Assembly (NCBI RefSeq): GCF_025725645.1
Contig: NZ_CP107007.1
Location: 124,001-188,000, forward strand
Length of the DNA stretch: 64,000 bases
Direction of reading: 5' to 3'
Source of the DNA: Halomonas sp. GD1P12
GTDB lineage: Bacteria; Pseudomonadota; Gammaproteobacteria; Pseudomonadales; Halomonadaceae
How positions within the stretch are numbered: the stretch's first letter is position 1; every line of letters starts with the position of its first letter. Below the pieces are notes generated by a model. That model was given only the letters and a program-made list of their open reading frames with translations. It searched no databases and was not told the origin of the DNA. The translations under genes were made by a program, and so were the position numbers. Of the stretch, positions 17,465 to 26,049 are shown piece by piece.

Positions 17465-18847
17465 ATGCGCAACCTCTCCACACTGCTGCTGGCTTCCGAG
17501 CGCCGCGCAATCAGTGGGCTGGCCGGGCTCTATGCCTCCCGCATGCTCGGGCTTTTCATGGTGCTGCCGGTGCTGGCGCTCTACGCCGACACGCTGTCCG
17601 GCGCCACGCCGTTGCTGGTCGGCGTGGCGCTGGGGGTCTACGGGCTCACCCAGGCCACACTGCAAATCCCCTTCGGCCTGCTGTCGGACCGTTTCGGGCG
17701 CAAACGCATCATCGCCCTTGGGCTTTTGATTTTTGCGCTTGGCAGTATCGTGGCCGCCAGCGCCGACTCCATTGGCGGCATCATCGCCGGCCGGGCACTA
17801 CAGGGGGCCGGCGCCGTGGCGGCGGCGATCATGGCGCTGTTGGCGGATCAAACCCGCGAACAGGTGCGCACCGCCGCCATGGCTACCATTGGGCTCTCGA
17901 TCGGCGTGTCGTTTGCCATCGCCATGGTGCTCGGCCCCTGGCTTGCAAGCCAGGCCGGGCTTGCCGGGGTATTCTGGGTCACGGCGGCGCTGACGCTGCT
18001 CGGGCTCTTCGTGCTGTGGCGCTGGGTGCCGCCGGCGCCGCGCCGGCTGCGCCACAAGGACGTGGGCATGGACCGTGCCCAGTTCAAGAGCGTGGCGGCC
18101 CGGTGGGATCTGTGGCGTTTGAACGCGTCGATCTTCTCGCTGCACCTGATCCTGATGGCGATTTTCGTCGCGATTCCGTTTCGCCTCGTCGAGGCGGGCG
18201 TGTCCATCGAGTACCACGGCCTTGCTTATCTGTCGATCATGGCGCTGTCGTTCGTCGCCATGGTGCCGCTGATGATCCTGGCCGAGAAGCGCCAGCAGAT
18301 CAAAGCGGTGTGCCTGGTGGCGATCGGCGCGATCGGTCTGAGTTTGGTGGCGCTGGCGCTGCCGATCTCCCACGGCCACGCGCTGTTTGCCGGACTCTTC
18401 GTCTATTTCACCGGCTTCAATTTGCTCGAGGCGACGCTGCCGTCGATGCTGAGCAAGCTCGCCCCGGCGGGCGCCAAGGGCACCGCCATGGGGGTTTACT
18501 CCACCAGCCAGTTTCTCGGCGCCTTTCTGGGCGGCACGCTGGGCGGGGCGCTTTCCAGCGCCTTCGGTCTGGACGCGGTGTTCGTGGGCTGCGCGGTGCT
18601 GGCGCTTGGCTGGTGGCTGTTCATGTGGCGCCTGCCCTCGCCGCCGCCGCTTTCAAGCGAAGTGGTGGCGCTGGGCGACGACACCCATCCGGATACGCTG
18701 GAGCTTTTGATGCAGCGCCTCGCCGATGTGGTCGGCGTGGAGGATGTGATGGTGGTGCCGGAGGAGCGGCTGATGTATCTCAAGGTCAATCGCAAGGCGC
18801 TCGATCGCGGGGCGCTGGACAAGCTGATTCCCACGGACAAGCCCTGA
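17465..18847 (+). CDS. yajR: YajR-like major facilitator superfamily transporter
   Basis: A 460-residue inner-membrane transporter with twelve predicted membrane helices and the MFS motif A (GLLSDRFGRKR) between helices 2 and 3. After the last helix (about residue 390) there is a cytoplasmic tail of about 60 residues whose pattern (LLMQRLADVVGVEDVMVV, then LMYLKVN) resembles the ferredoxin-like YAM domain of E. coli YajR. The substrate is unknown. The start is placed at the ATG with AAAGGG in front; an upstream extension of the frame is not protein-like. The order uvrA, divergent MFS gene, ssb is common in gammaproteobacteria. Confidence 0.82.
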   Translation: MRNLSTLLLASERRAISGLAGLYASRMLGLFMVLPVLALYADTLSGATPLLVGVALGVYGLTQATLQIPFGLLSDRFGRKRIIALGLLIFALGSIVAASADSIGGIIAGRALQGAGAVAAAIMALLADQTREQVRTAAMATIGLSIGVSFAIAMVLGPWLASQAGLAGVFWVTAALTLLGLFVLWRWVPPAPRRLRHKDVGMDRAQFKSVAARWDLWRLNASIFSLHLILMAIFVAIPFRLVEAGVSIEYHGLAYLSIMALSFVAMVPLMILAEKRQQIKAVCLVAIGAIGLSLVALALPISHGHALFAGLFVYFTGFNLLEATLPSMLSKLAPAGAKGTAMGVYSTSQFLGAFLGGTLGGALSSAFGLDAVFVGCAVLALGWWLFMWRLPSPPPLSSEVVALGDDTHPDTLELLMQRLADVVGVEDVMVVPEERLMYLKVNRKALDRGALDKLIPTDKP

Positions 18848-18990
18848 GCGGCACACACAAACAGAGACATCGTCGCGGCGGGATTGGTGATACCCTTAAC
18901 GCCTGCGAGGACACTGCGCGATCGCCGATGGGCGATCGACGAATACGAGAACCGAACTACCAGTACGGACTTACCAGATAGGAGCGAGCC

Positions 18991-19611
18991 ATGGCGCGCG
19001 GGATTAACAAAGTCATTTTGATCGGTAACCTGGGTCAGGACCCGGAAGTACGTTTCACGCCGTCGGGCACGGCGGTAGCGAACCTGAATCTGGCGACCTC
19101 GGATACCTGGACCGACCGCCAAAGCGGCCAGCGCCAGGAGCGCACCGAGTGGCACCGCGTCGTGCTGTTCAACAAGACCGCCGAGATCGCCCAGCAGTAC
19201 CTGAAAAAAGGCTCCAAGGTCTACGTCGAAGGACGCCTGCAAACCCGCAAGTGGCAGGACCAGAACGGCCAGGACCGCTACAGCACCGAGATCGTGGCCA
19301 ACGACATGCAGATGCTCGATAGCCGCGGCGGCGATTTCCAGGGCGGCGGTGCGCCGCAGCAGAACTATCAGAACGGCGCCCCGCAGGGTGGCCAGAGCTA
19401 TCCTGGCAATCAGCCCAACAACCAGCCCAGCCATCAGAACGCGCCGCCCCAGGGCAATCAGTACGGCGGCGGTCAGCAGAGTGCTCCCCAGCAGGGCGGT
19501 CAAGGCGCACCCAATCGCGGCGGCCAAAGCGCGCCGAACGATCAAAACGGCCGCTTCGGCGCGCCGGACCCGGGTAACTTCGACGATTTCGACGACGAAA
19601 TTCCGTTCTGA
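18991..19611 (+). CDS. ssb: Single-stranded DNA-binding protein
   Basis: A 206-residue SSB that coats single-stranded DNA and recruits repair and replication proteins. The N-terminal OB fold (about 1-112) begins with [21 protein letters not shown] Gly/Gln/Asn-rich flexible linker (about 115-190) follows, and the acidic tip DDFDDEIPF is the conserved protein-interaction tail. The ATG is preceded by TAGGAGCGAGCC. It is the third member of the uvrA-MFS-ssb block, and no SOS box was recognised in the 143-bp upstream gap. Confidence 0.97.
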   Translation: MARGINKVILIGNLGQDPEVRFTPSGTAVANLNLATSDTWTDRQSGQRQERTEWHRVVLFNKTAEIAQQYLKKGSKVYVEGRLQTRKWQDQNGQDRYSTEIVANDMQMLDSRGGDFQGGGAPQQNYQNGAPQGGQSYPGNQPNNQPSHQNAPPQGNQYGGGQQSAPQQGGQGAPNRGGQSAPNDQNGRFGAPDPGNFDDFDDEIPF

Positions 19612-19666
19612 ACCCCGTCGCTCATGTGATCCACGTTTGGCGCAGTGAGAGAGGAGAGCGTCTGCC

Positions 19667-20566
19667 TTGAAGCTTTTGATACTGGATGCCGGGCACTGCT
19701 TGAGCCTGGCGCTGGCCCGCGAGGCCAGCCGCCGGGCGGATACCGAGCTGGTCATCGAGCAGGGCATGGGCGTGGACGCCCAGGAGCTTGGGGCGATCGC
19801 GCCTCATGCGGTGATCATTCCGCCGCTGGCCGAGCCTCACACCATGCCCCCGGCCGACGTGAAGGCCTACGCCGATGCGGTCGATGCGTGCATGGAGGCG
19901 TGCAAGGCGCACGGCGTGGCGCTGGTCTGGTGCGTATCGGATCAGCTCTACGAAGAGGGCTTCGAGATTCCGATCGACGAGCACGTGGTGCCCGCGCCGC
20001 GTGACGAAAGCCTGCGGCGTCTGGTCGCCACCGGCAATCGGATTCGCGCCGAGTACCACCGCCACTTGATCGTGCGGCTGGGGCCGCTGTTCGCGCTCGA
20101 CGGCAGCCACGCCTGGCTTGGCGACATCATCGATAGTCTGGTAGCGGGCCAGAGCGTGCGCGCCGCCGAGGACGTGATCTGCTGCCCGACCTCGGCGGAC
20201 TCCGTCGCCATGGCGCTGATTGGCATGCTCGCTCAGCAGGGATGCGGTGCCGAGGCCTGGGGGGCGTACCACCTGGCGGGCATCGAGCCGGTCAGCGCGT
20301 TCACCTTTACCTCGATGGTGCGCACACAGCTCGTCACGCACCTGGAAGGGCGTGGCGAGTCGGTGGCGCTGGGCGAGGTCACGGCGCTGAATCATCATCA
20401 CGACGCCAAGCTCAGACGCGTACTCAACTGCCGCCGAGTGCTGGACGTGTTCGGCGTTCATCAAAAGCCCTGGCGGCTGGAAGTCGGTCGAATGCTGGAT
20501 GCCTGGTGCCTGACCCGCGACCAGAGCCCTCCTGAGCAAGGCCTCGAACAAGGAGAGTCGGCTTGA
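19667..20566 (+). CDS. RmlD-like sugar nucleotide-binding/reductase-fold protein, cofactor motif degenerate
   Basis: A 299-residue protein whose general layout resembles the RmlD (dTDP-4-dehydrorhamnose reductase) substrate-binding family. The beta-alpha pattern runs from KLLILDAGHCLSLALAREAS through a region with DSLVAGQ and a C-terminal substrate-binding-like part. The N-terminal glycine-rich NAD(P) motif GxxGxxG is not present, so catalysis by the usual mechanism is doubtful. It probably starts with TTG at 19667 behind a GAGAGGAGAG ribosome-binding site. Its end overlaps the start of plsC by 4 bp, which suggests a shared role near the envelope, but I cannot assign a function. Confidence 0.6.
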   Translation: MKLLILDAGHCLSLALAREASRRADTELVIEQGMGVDAQELGAIAPHAVIIPPLAEPHTMPPADVKAYADAVDACMEACKAHGVALVWCVSDQLYEEGFEIPIDEHVVPAPRDESLRRLVATGNRIRAEYHRHLIVRLGPLFALDGSHAWLGDIIDSLVAGQSVRAAEDVICCPTSADSVAMALIGMLAQQGCGAEAWGAYHLAGIEPVSAFTFTSMVRTQLVTHLEGRGESVALGEVTALNHHHDAKLRRVLNCRRVLDVFGVHQKPWRLEVGRMLDAWCLTRDQSPPEQGLEQGESA

Positions 20567-21324
20567 CCAACGTGTTGCGCAGCCTGGTCTTTTATCTGGG
20601 CTACTTTACGGTGATGCTCGCCTGCGGCGTGCTGTTCTTGCCACTCACGCCGTTTCTACCGCTGGCCTGGCGCTATCGGCTGCTCAATCTGTACAACTAC
20701 TTCGTCATCTTCTGGTTCCAGTGCGTGTGCGATGTGCGCTACGACATCCAGGGGCGCGAACATATCCCTGACGGGCCCTGCGTCATTCAGGCCAATCACC
20801 AGAGCGAATGGGAAACCGTTTTTCTGCAGGTGATGAAGCCGCCGGTCTGTACCGTGCTCAAGCAGGAGCTTTTACGCATTCCGATATTTGGCTGGGCGCT
20901 TCGTTTGTTACGCCCGATCGGGCTCGACCGCTCCAAGCCAGCGCGGGCGATGAAGCAGGTGCTGACCCAGGGCGTGGCGCGGCTGCAAGGCGGGCTATCG
21001 GTGTTGATCTTTCCCGAGGGCACTCGGGTCGATCCGGGGCGCCGCAAGCGCTACAACAAGAGCGGCACGGTGGTGGCGTGTCGGGCTGGCGTGCCGGTGC
21101 TGCCGGTGGCGCACAACGCCGGCGAGCGCTGGCCCGGGCGCCACTGGGTCAAACAACCCGGCGAGCTGCGGGTCCGCATCGGCGAGCCGATCGAAACCGC
21201 CGGGCGCACCCCGGACGAGGTGCTCGCCGAGGTGGAGCGCTGGATCGAGTCCACCCTCGAGGAGATTTCTGACGTGCCCCGCGGCGACCCCGTGGCCATG
21301 AGCGTCGCGCCTCGGGCCCGGTAA
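20563..21324 (+). CDS. plsC: 1-acyl-sn-glycerol-3-phosphate acyltransferase (PlsC family)
   Basis: This enzyme acylates lysophosphatidic acid to phosphatidic acid in phospholipid synthesis. The 253-residue protein has an N-terminal membrane segment (about 5-40). The acyltransferase motifs follow: block I NHQSEWETVFLQ, with the catalytic His but Glu where the usual HxxxxD has Asp, and block III FPEGTRVDPG. Overlap with the preceding gene suggests co-translation. The Asp-to-Glu change occurs in some bacterial branches, so activity is still likely, but another acyl acceptor is possible. Confidence 0.88.
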   Translation: MTNVLRSLVFYLGYFTVMLACGVLFLPLTPFLPLAWRYRLLNLYNYFVIFWFQCVCDVRYDIQGREHIPDGPCVIQANHQSEWETVFLQVMKPPVCTVLKQELLRIPIFGWALRLLRPIGLDRSKPARAMKQVLTQGVARLQGGLSVLIFPEGTRVDPGRRKRYNKSGTVVACRAGVPVLPVAHNAGERWPGRHWVKQPGELRVRIGEPIETAGRTPDEVLAEVERWIESTLEEISDVPRGDPVAMSVAPRAR

Positions 21325-21391
21325 TACACTCGAGCCCAGCTTTTGCGCGGCCCTGGTGTGCTTTAAGTTAGCGGCGGCTGAGGCTGGCGCT

Positions 21392-21484
21392 GCCGGGTAA
21401 CCCGTAGCGAGGGTCTTTCGCCAGGGAGGGCGAAAGTAGCGTACAGGGAGGTATTCACAGTGCCCTCGCGTAGGATTACCCGGC
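21392..21484. repeat. Multi-level inverted-repeat element (possible REP-like element or structured RNA)
   Basis: Three nested arm pairs are visible: GCCGGGTAA (21392-21400) with TTACCCGGC (21476-21484), GCGAGGG (21407-21413) with CCCTCGC (21463-21469), and CTTTCGCC (21414-21421) with GGCGAAAG (21430-21437). All are perfect. Together they fold the 93 bp into a long stem with an internal side hairpin. The element lies between the convergent plsC and fabB genes and does not overlap any coding sequence. Confidence 0.6.
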
Positions 21485-21500
21485 ATCCCACAGAACAGAC

Positions 21501-21536
21501 CAACAAAAACGGCGCCTCTAGGCGCCGTTTTTGTTG
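21501..21536. terminator. Bidirectional rho-independent terminator between plsC and fabB
   Basis: A perfect 16-bp inverted repeat (CAACAAAAACGGCGCC and its complement) with a TCTA loop carries an A-run on one side and a T-run on the other. It can terminate both the plsC transcript and the convergent fabAB transcript. Confidence 0.92.
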
Positions 21537-21549
21537 CTGCGTATCACTA

Positions 21550-22767
21550 CTAGTCGGCGTAGCGCTGGAACACCAGACAGGCGTTGGTGCCGCCAAAGCC
21601 GAAGCTGTTGGAGAGCGCCCGCTCGATGGCGACGTTATCGCGCCGCTCGGTGACGATGTCGAAGCCGTCGGCCTGCTCGTCGAGCTTGGTGACGTTGGCC
21701 GAGGCGGCGACGAAGCCATGCTGCATCATCAAAAGCGAGTAGATCGCTTCCTGCACGCCGGTGGCGCCCAGCGAGTGTCCGGTCAGCGACTTGGTCGAAC
21801 TCATCGCCGGGGTCGAGTCGCCGAAGACTTCGCGAATCGCTTTCAGCTCGGCGACATCGCCAACCGGCGTCGAAGTGCCGTGGGTATTGATGTAGTCGAT
21901 ATCGCCATCCACCGTGGCCATCGCCTGGCGCATGCAGCGCGTGGCGCCTTCACCCGAGGGGGCGACCATATCGACGCCGTCGGACGTGGCGCCGTAACCC
22001 ACGACTTCGCCGTAGATCTTCGCACCGCGCGCTTTCGCGTGCTCGAGCTCTTCGAGCACGACCATGCCGCCGCCGCCGGCGATGACGAAACCATCGCGGG
22101 TCTGGTCATAAGGCCGCGAGGCGGTTTCCGGGGTATCGTTGTAGTGGGTCGAGAGCGCCCCCATGGCGTCGAACAGGCACGACAGTGTCCAGTGCTCCTC
22201 TTCACCGCCGCCGGCGAACACGACATCCTGCTTGCCCAGCTGGATCTGCTCCATGGCGCTGCCGATGCAGTGCGCCGAGGTCGCGCAGGCCGAGGAGATC
22301 GAGTAGTTCACGCCCTTGATCTGAAAGGGCGTGGCCAGGCACGCGGAGACGGTGCTGCCCATGGTGCGGGTGACGCGGTACGGCCCGACGCGACGCAGCC
22401 CCTTGTCGCGCAGCACATCGGCGGCTTCGACCTGGTTGGCGCTGGAGGCGCCGCCGGAGCCTGCGATCAGCCCGGTACGCTCGTTGGAGACCTGCTCTGG
22501 CGTTAGCCCCGCGTCCTCGATGGCCTGCGCCATCGACACATAGGCGTAGGCCGCGGCGTCGCCCATGAAGCGCAGAAGCTTACGGTCGATCAGCGCTTCA
22601 AGATCGATCTGTACGCTTCCGGCCACGTGGCTACGAAAACCGCGCTCGGCATACTCCTCTTTAAAGCGAATGCCGCTGCGCCCGTTTTTCAGCGCGTCCA
22701 GAACCTGGTGCTGGTCATTGCCAAGACAAGATACGATGCCCAGGCCGGTGACTACCACTCGTCGCAT
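21550..22767 (-). CDS. fabB: FabB, 3-oxoacyl-ACP synthase I
   Basis: A condensing enzyme of type II fatty acid synthesis, needed for elongation of unsaturated intermediates. The 405-residue protein shows the thiolase fold with active-site Cys in [17 protein letters not shown], the catalytic histidines in [11 protein letters not shown] and [12 protein letters not shown], and the C-terminal FGFGGTNA. It lies 12 bp behind fabA, the classical fabA-fabB pair that commits acyl chains to the anaerobic unsaturated pathway. Confidence 0.97.
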   Translation of the reverse strand: MRRVVVTGLGIVSCLGNDQHQVLDALKNGRSGIRFKEEYAERGFRSHVAGSVQIDLEALIDRKLLRFMGDAAAYAYVSMAQAIEDAGLTPEQVSNERTGLIAGSGGASSANQVEAADVLRDKGLRRVGPYRVTRTMGSTVSACLATPFQIKGVNYSISSACATSAHCIGSAMEQIQLGKQDVVFAGGGEEEHWTLSCLFDAMGALSTHYNDTPETASRPYDQTRDGFVIAGGGGMVVLEELEHAKARGAKIYGEVVGYGATSDGVDMVAPSGEGATRCMRQAMATVDGDIDYINTHGTSTPVGDVAELKAIREVFGDSTPAMSSTKSLTGHSLGATGVQEAIYSLLMMQHGFVAASANVTKLDEQADGFDIVTERRDNVAIERALSNSFGFGGTNACLVFQRYAD

Positions 22768-22779
22768 GGGAGCCTCCTG

Positions 22780-23295
22780 TTAAAAATTCGCAGTGGAGGT
22801 GAATAGGCCAACGCGCAAGTCGTTCGCCTGGTAGATGTCGCGTCCGTCCACGGACACCGTGCCATCGGCGATGCCGAGAATCAGCCGGCGCGTGATGACC
22901 CGCTTGATATTGATACGGTACGTGACCAGTTTCGCATCGGGCAGGATCTGCCCGCTGAACTTCACTTCGCCGCAGCCCAGCGCTCGACCGCGCCCGGGAT
23001 GACCCAGCCAGCCCAAATGAAAACCGACCAGCTGCCACATGGCGTCCAGTCCCAGACAGCCCGGCATGACCGGATCCCCCGGGAAATGGCAGTCGAAGAA
23101 CCAGAGATCCGGGGTGATGTCGAGCTCGGCGATCAGCTCGCCCTTGCCATGCTCACCGCCTTCTTCGTGAATGTGCGTGATGCGATCGAGCATCAGCATG
23201 TTGGGTGCCGGCAGCTGCGCATTGCCGGGGCCGAACAGCTCGCCGCGCGAGCACGCCAGCAGTTCTTCGCGATCAAAGGAATGTTGCTTGGTCAC
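22780..23295 (-). CDS. fabA: FabA, 3-hydroxydecanoyl-ACP dehydratase/isomerase
   Basis: A bifunctional enzyme that dehydrates 3-hydroxydecanoyl-ACP and isomerises the trans-2 bond to cis-3, the entry to unsaturated fatty acids. Starting at the GTG at 23295 gives 171 residues, almost exactly the E. coli length (172), with the standard beginning [12 protein letters not shown]. The active-site His is in [20 protein letters not shown], and the catalytic Asp is the first D of [11 protein letters not shown]. The open frame extends 41 codons further upstream, but that part does not look like the family. Confidence 0.96.
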   Translation of the reverse strand: MTKQHSFDREELLACSRGELFGPGNAQLPAPNMLMLDRITHIHEEGGEHGKGELIAELDITPDLWFFDCHFPGDPVMPGCLGLDAMWQLVGFHLGWLGHPGRGRALGCGEVKFSGQILPDAKLVTYRINIKRVITRRLILGIADGTVSVDGRDIYQANDLRVGLFTSTANF

Positions 23296-23462
23296 TGAAT
23301 CGTTCCGAGGTTCAAGGTGGACGTTGGCCGTCCGTCGCACCGGCGTTACGCGCCGGGGATCGCGACGAACGGCTGGCAAGGCCATGCCTAGTCTACTTCC
23401 GGAAACCGCTGAATGCACGCCATCGTCGATCTATCGTTGAGTCGGCGCGGGCTGTCGGGCGT

Positions 23463-24869
23463 TCAAAGCGCCTTGAACGCCTCCAGCGCCCGCTGGCGCG
23501 CCGCCTTGTGATCGACGATCGGCTCGGGATAGTCGAGCTTCGTTAGCATGTCGCTCGGCGGGGCGTGGCGCGCCTTGGCGGGAAGCTCGGAAAGCTCGGG
23601 CAGCCACTCGGCGATGAACTCGCCGTCCGGGTCGAAGCGCGTCGATTGGGTGGTGGGGTTGAAGATACGAAAGTAGGGCGCGGCGTCGGTGCCGGTGGAG
23701 GCCGCCCACTGCCAGCCGCCGTTGTTGGAGCAGAACTCGCCGTCCACCAGGTGTTCGAGGAAAAACCGCTCGCCTCGGCGCCAGTCGATCAACAGGTGCT
23801 TGCTTAGAAACATCGCGGTGACCATGCGCAGGCGATTGTGCATCCAGCCGGTATTGACCAGCTGACGCATGGCGGCATCGACGATCGGGTAGCCGGTACG
23901 CCCTTCGCACCAGGCCTTGAAGCCCTCGTCGTCGTCGCGCCACTCAAGCGCTTTGGTGTGTTCCTGAAACGGCTCGTGGCGTACCACCCGGGGAAAGCCA
24001 TAGGCCACGTGCTGATAAAACTCACGCCAGACCAGCTCGTTGACCCAAGTGGTCAGGCCCTTGTCACCATCGGCGAGATGGCCGCCGTTGTGGCTCATCA
24101 CCGCCTGCATGCACTGGCGATACGACAGTACCCCGAGGGCGAGATAGGGCGAGAGCTCGCTGGTACCGGCGACGGCGGGGAAGTCGCGCTGCTCGTTATA
24201 GCGCTTGGCGCGTTTTTGCAAAAAGCGCGCGAGCGCGTCGCTCGCCGCGTCTTCACCGGGGGGCCACGCCGTCTGATTCACCGGCGTCTGATCGAGTTCG
24301 GGCAGCGCCGGGATCGCGTTGTTGCCAATGGAGAGCGCGGCCTGCTTTTTCGGCGCGTCCAGCACGTGCAGCTGCGAATCCTTCAGGTTCTTGTGCCAGG
24401 CCTTCGAGAACGGGGTGAACACGCTGTAGTACTCGTTCTTGCCGGTCAGAAGCGTACCCGGTGCAAACGCAACGGCGTCGTGGTAGCTGTGGGCGGGAAT
24501 GCCTTCGTGCTTGAACGCCTCGAGTACCTGGGCGTCGCGGCGATGCTCGTTGAGTGGGTACTGGCGGTTGAAGTGCAGCCGCTCGATACCGTGCTCGCGG
24601 GCAATCTCTAAAAGCGCCTCGGCCGCCTCGTCATAGCGGCCGATATCGCGGTGCAGCAGCGGAATATTGAGCGCGTTCAGGCTCTCTTTCAGCGCGCGAA
24701 CGCTTCTGTGCCAAAAGTCGATCTTGTTGGCGCCGTGGCCGTGTTCGCGCCACTGCTCGACACTGCGCAAAAACACCGCCACCACCGGGCCCTTCTCGGC
24801 GGCGGACGCCAGCGCCGAGTGATCGAAGGTGCGAAGGTCGGTTCGAAACCAGACAAGCTGAAGCGCCAT
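23463..24869 (-). CDS. phrB: PhrB, deoxyribodipyrimidine (CPD) photolyase
   Basis: A blue-light-dependent flavoprotein that splits cyclobutane pyrimidine dimers. The 468-residue protein (E. coli 472) has the N-terminal antenna-binding domain (LVWFRTDLRTFDHSAL) and the C-terminal FAD domain. The latter includes WVNELVWREFYQHVAYGFP, the GRTGYPIVDAAMRQL motif, and WMHNRLRMVTAMFLSKHLLI with the following DW. The tryptophans for electron transfer are present. The ATG has a strong AGGGAGGGAG ribosome-binding site. It lies downstream of the MerR-type gene on the same strand, with a terminator-like hairpin directly in front. Confidence 0.97.
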   Translation of the reverse strand: MALQLVWFRTDLRTFDHSALASAAEKGPVVAVFLRSVEQWREHGHGANKIDFWHRSVRALKESLNALNIPLLHRDIGRYDEAAEALLEIAREHGIERLHFNRQYPLNEHRRDAQVLEAFKHEGIPAHSYHDAVAFAPGTLLTGKNEYYSVFTPFSKAWHKNLKDSQLHVLDAPKKQAALSIGNNAIPALPELDQTPVNQTAWPPGEDAASDALARFLQKRAKRYNEQRDFPAVAGTSELSPYLALGVLSYRQCMQAVMSHNGGHLADGDKGLTTWVNELVWREFYQHVAYGFPRVVRHEPFQEHTKALEWRDDDEGFKAWCEGRTGYPIVDAAMRQLVNTGWMHNRLRMVTAMFLSKHLLIDWRRGERFFLEHLVDGEFCSNNGGWQWAASTGTDAAPYFRIFNPTTQSTRFDPDGEFIAEWLPELSELPAKARHAPPSDMLTKLDYPEPIVDHKAARQRALEAFKAL

Positions 24870-24889
24870 GACTCCCTCCCTGGAGCGTC

Positions 24890-24917
24890 AAAAACGCCGG
24901 CGGTGAAAAGCCGGCGT
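24890..24917 (-). terminator. Rho-independent terminator or attenuator directly upstream of phrB
   Basis: On the minus strand an 8-bp stem (ACGCCGGC with GCCGGCGT) is followed by TTTTT. It lies 31 bp after the stop of the MerR-type gene, and its T-run ends about 20 bp before the phrB ATG. No separate phrB promoter is evident between the hairpin and the start codon. Confidence 0.75.
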
Positions 24918-24948
24918 CAACAAAGTAGTAAACCCGAATGGCAGGGCG

Positions 24949-25869
24949 TTACAGAATGCCGGATTCACGCAGCAGCGGGCGCAGCCGGGCGATTGCCTGA
25001 GGCAGGTCGTCGCCGAGCATATGAACATCGCTGTCGCGCAGATCGACATCGCGCTGGCGGGCGACTTCGCCGCACACGCCAATCGGCACGCTCAGCGACG
25101 TGGCGGCGCGCGGCAGTGCCTGGCGGATGAAGTCATCGTTTTCGCGCTGGCCGCTGGTCAATAGCACCATCGAGCAGTGCAGCCGCGTTACCGCCTGGGG
25201 CAGGTCCTCGAGCGCAAGCGAATGGTCGAGAAGCTGAACCCGATAGCCCTGTTCGCTCGCCATCAGCGCCGTCATCAGCACCCAAAGCGGACCCGGGTCG
25301 TCGGGCATGGCGTTGAGCAGAATCAGCGGACCGCGGGTGGCCTGGTTGGCGTAGTGAAGGCGAATGCCGACCTGGCTTCGCAGAAACGCCTCCAGCGAGC
25401 GGCGCACCAGGTCATCCGGTTCGATCGCCCACTTCGCCTCCAACGTTGAGATCACCGGCTGCCACAGCTCGTTGACCGCGGTGCTCAGCGGATAGAGCGC
25501 CAGGCTTTGCTGATAGAGCGACTCGAGTTTGGCCAGATCGATCGCCTCGATAGTGGCCAACAGCTGCTGGCGCTGGCTGGCCCAGTCGCCGGCATCCGGG
25601 GCTGGGGTCTCGACGGTTTCCGGCTGGTCGAGCAGATCCGCCACCTGGCTGACCGGCACCCCGCGATTGAGCCACTGCAAGATCCGCTCGATGCGGATGA
25701 TGTCGTCCTGGGCGTAGAGCCTGTGGCCCTTGGGGGTGCGCTGCGGGCAGATCAGCCCGTAACGGCGCTCCCAGGCGCGCAGGGTGACCGAGTTTACTCC
25801 CGTCAGTCGGGAAACTTCCCGAATCGGGTAAAGTGGCGTATCGGGTGGGTGGGTCGCCTTCTTGCTCAT
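24949..25869 (-). CDS. MerR-family regulator, LitR/CarH type without cobalamin ligands
   Basis: The N-terminal winged-helix domain (about 12-80: REVSRLTG, TLRAWERRYGL, TPKGHRLY) is of the MerR type and like that of light regulators CarH and LitR. The C-terminal part has a helical bundle (about 95-175) and a Rossmann-like segment (about 185-300) in the layout of their B12 domain. In CarH, a W-x9-EH motif and an ExHxxG motif hold adenosylcobalamin; here the first reads W-x9-RS, and the axial His position reads Gly in DDPGPLW. I therefore infer a B12-independent regulator, like class II LitR described in Pseudomonas putida, which lies near photolyase genes. The start is uncertain: ATG at 25869 has the better ribosome-binding-site spacing, ATG at 25878 is possible. 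Confidence 0.82.
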   Translation of the reverse strand: MSKKATHPPDTPLYPIREVSRLTGVNSVTLRAWERRYGLICPQRTPKGHRLYAQDDIIRIERILQWLNRGVPVSQVADLLDQPETVETPAPDAGDWASQRQQLLATIEAIDLAKLESLYQQSLALYPLSTAVNELWQPVISTLEAKWAIEPDDLVRRSLEAFLRSQVGIRLHYANQATRGPLILLNAMPDDPGPLWVLMTALMASEQGYRVQLLDHSLALEDLPQAVTRLHCSMVLLTSGQRENDDFIRQALPRAATSLSVPIGVCGEVARQRDVDLRDSDVHMLGDDLPQAIARLRPLLRESGIL

Positions 25870-25965
25870 GGGCGCCATTGCCTCTTGGTTGCCTCGGGCC
25901 GATGCCCCAGGGATCTTTCATGAATGGCGGCGGCGCGCAGCAAAGATGTGTCTGCTCGCCGTCTG

Positions 25966-26049
25966 GTATAACGTTAAAGCCTTTTTTGGTAGCGTACTTT
26001 GTACAACTTTTTGACGTTGGGTACAACCTTGCGCAGGCTAACGTTATAC
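25966..26049 (-). promoter_or_regulatory. Operator-like repeats upstream of the MerR-type gene
   Basis: Two copies of an 11-bp sequence in inverted orientation, GTATAACGTTA (25966-25976) and TAACGTTATAC (26039-26049), flank the region; each contains the palindrome TAACGTTA, and a related TGACGTTG lies at 26012-26019. Between them GTACAAC occurs twice as direct repeats 20 bp apart (26001-26007 and 26021-26027), where -35 and -10 elements of a minus-strand promoter would be. The outer arm overlaps the stop codon of the oxidoreductase gene. This arrangement suggests autoregulation. Confidence 0.5.

Noticed and set aside
19612..19666. Extension of the RmlD-like gene upstream of 19667
   Set aside because: The TTG at 19667 has a good ribosome-binding site and the upstream part shows no conserved residues.
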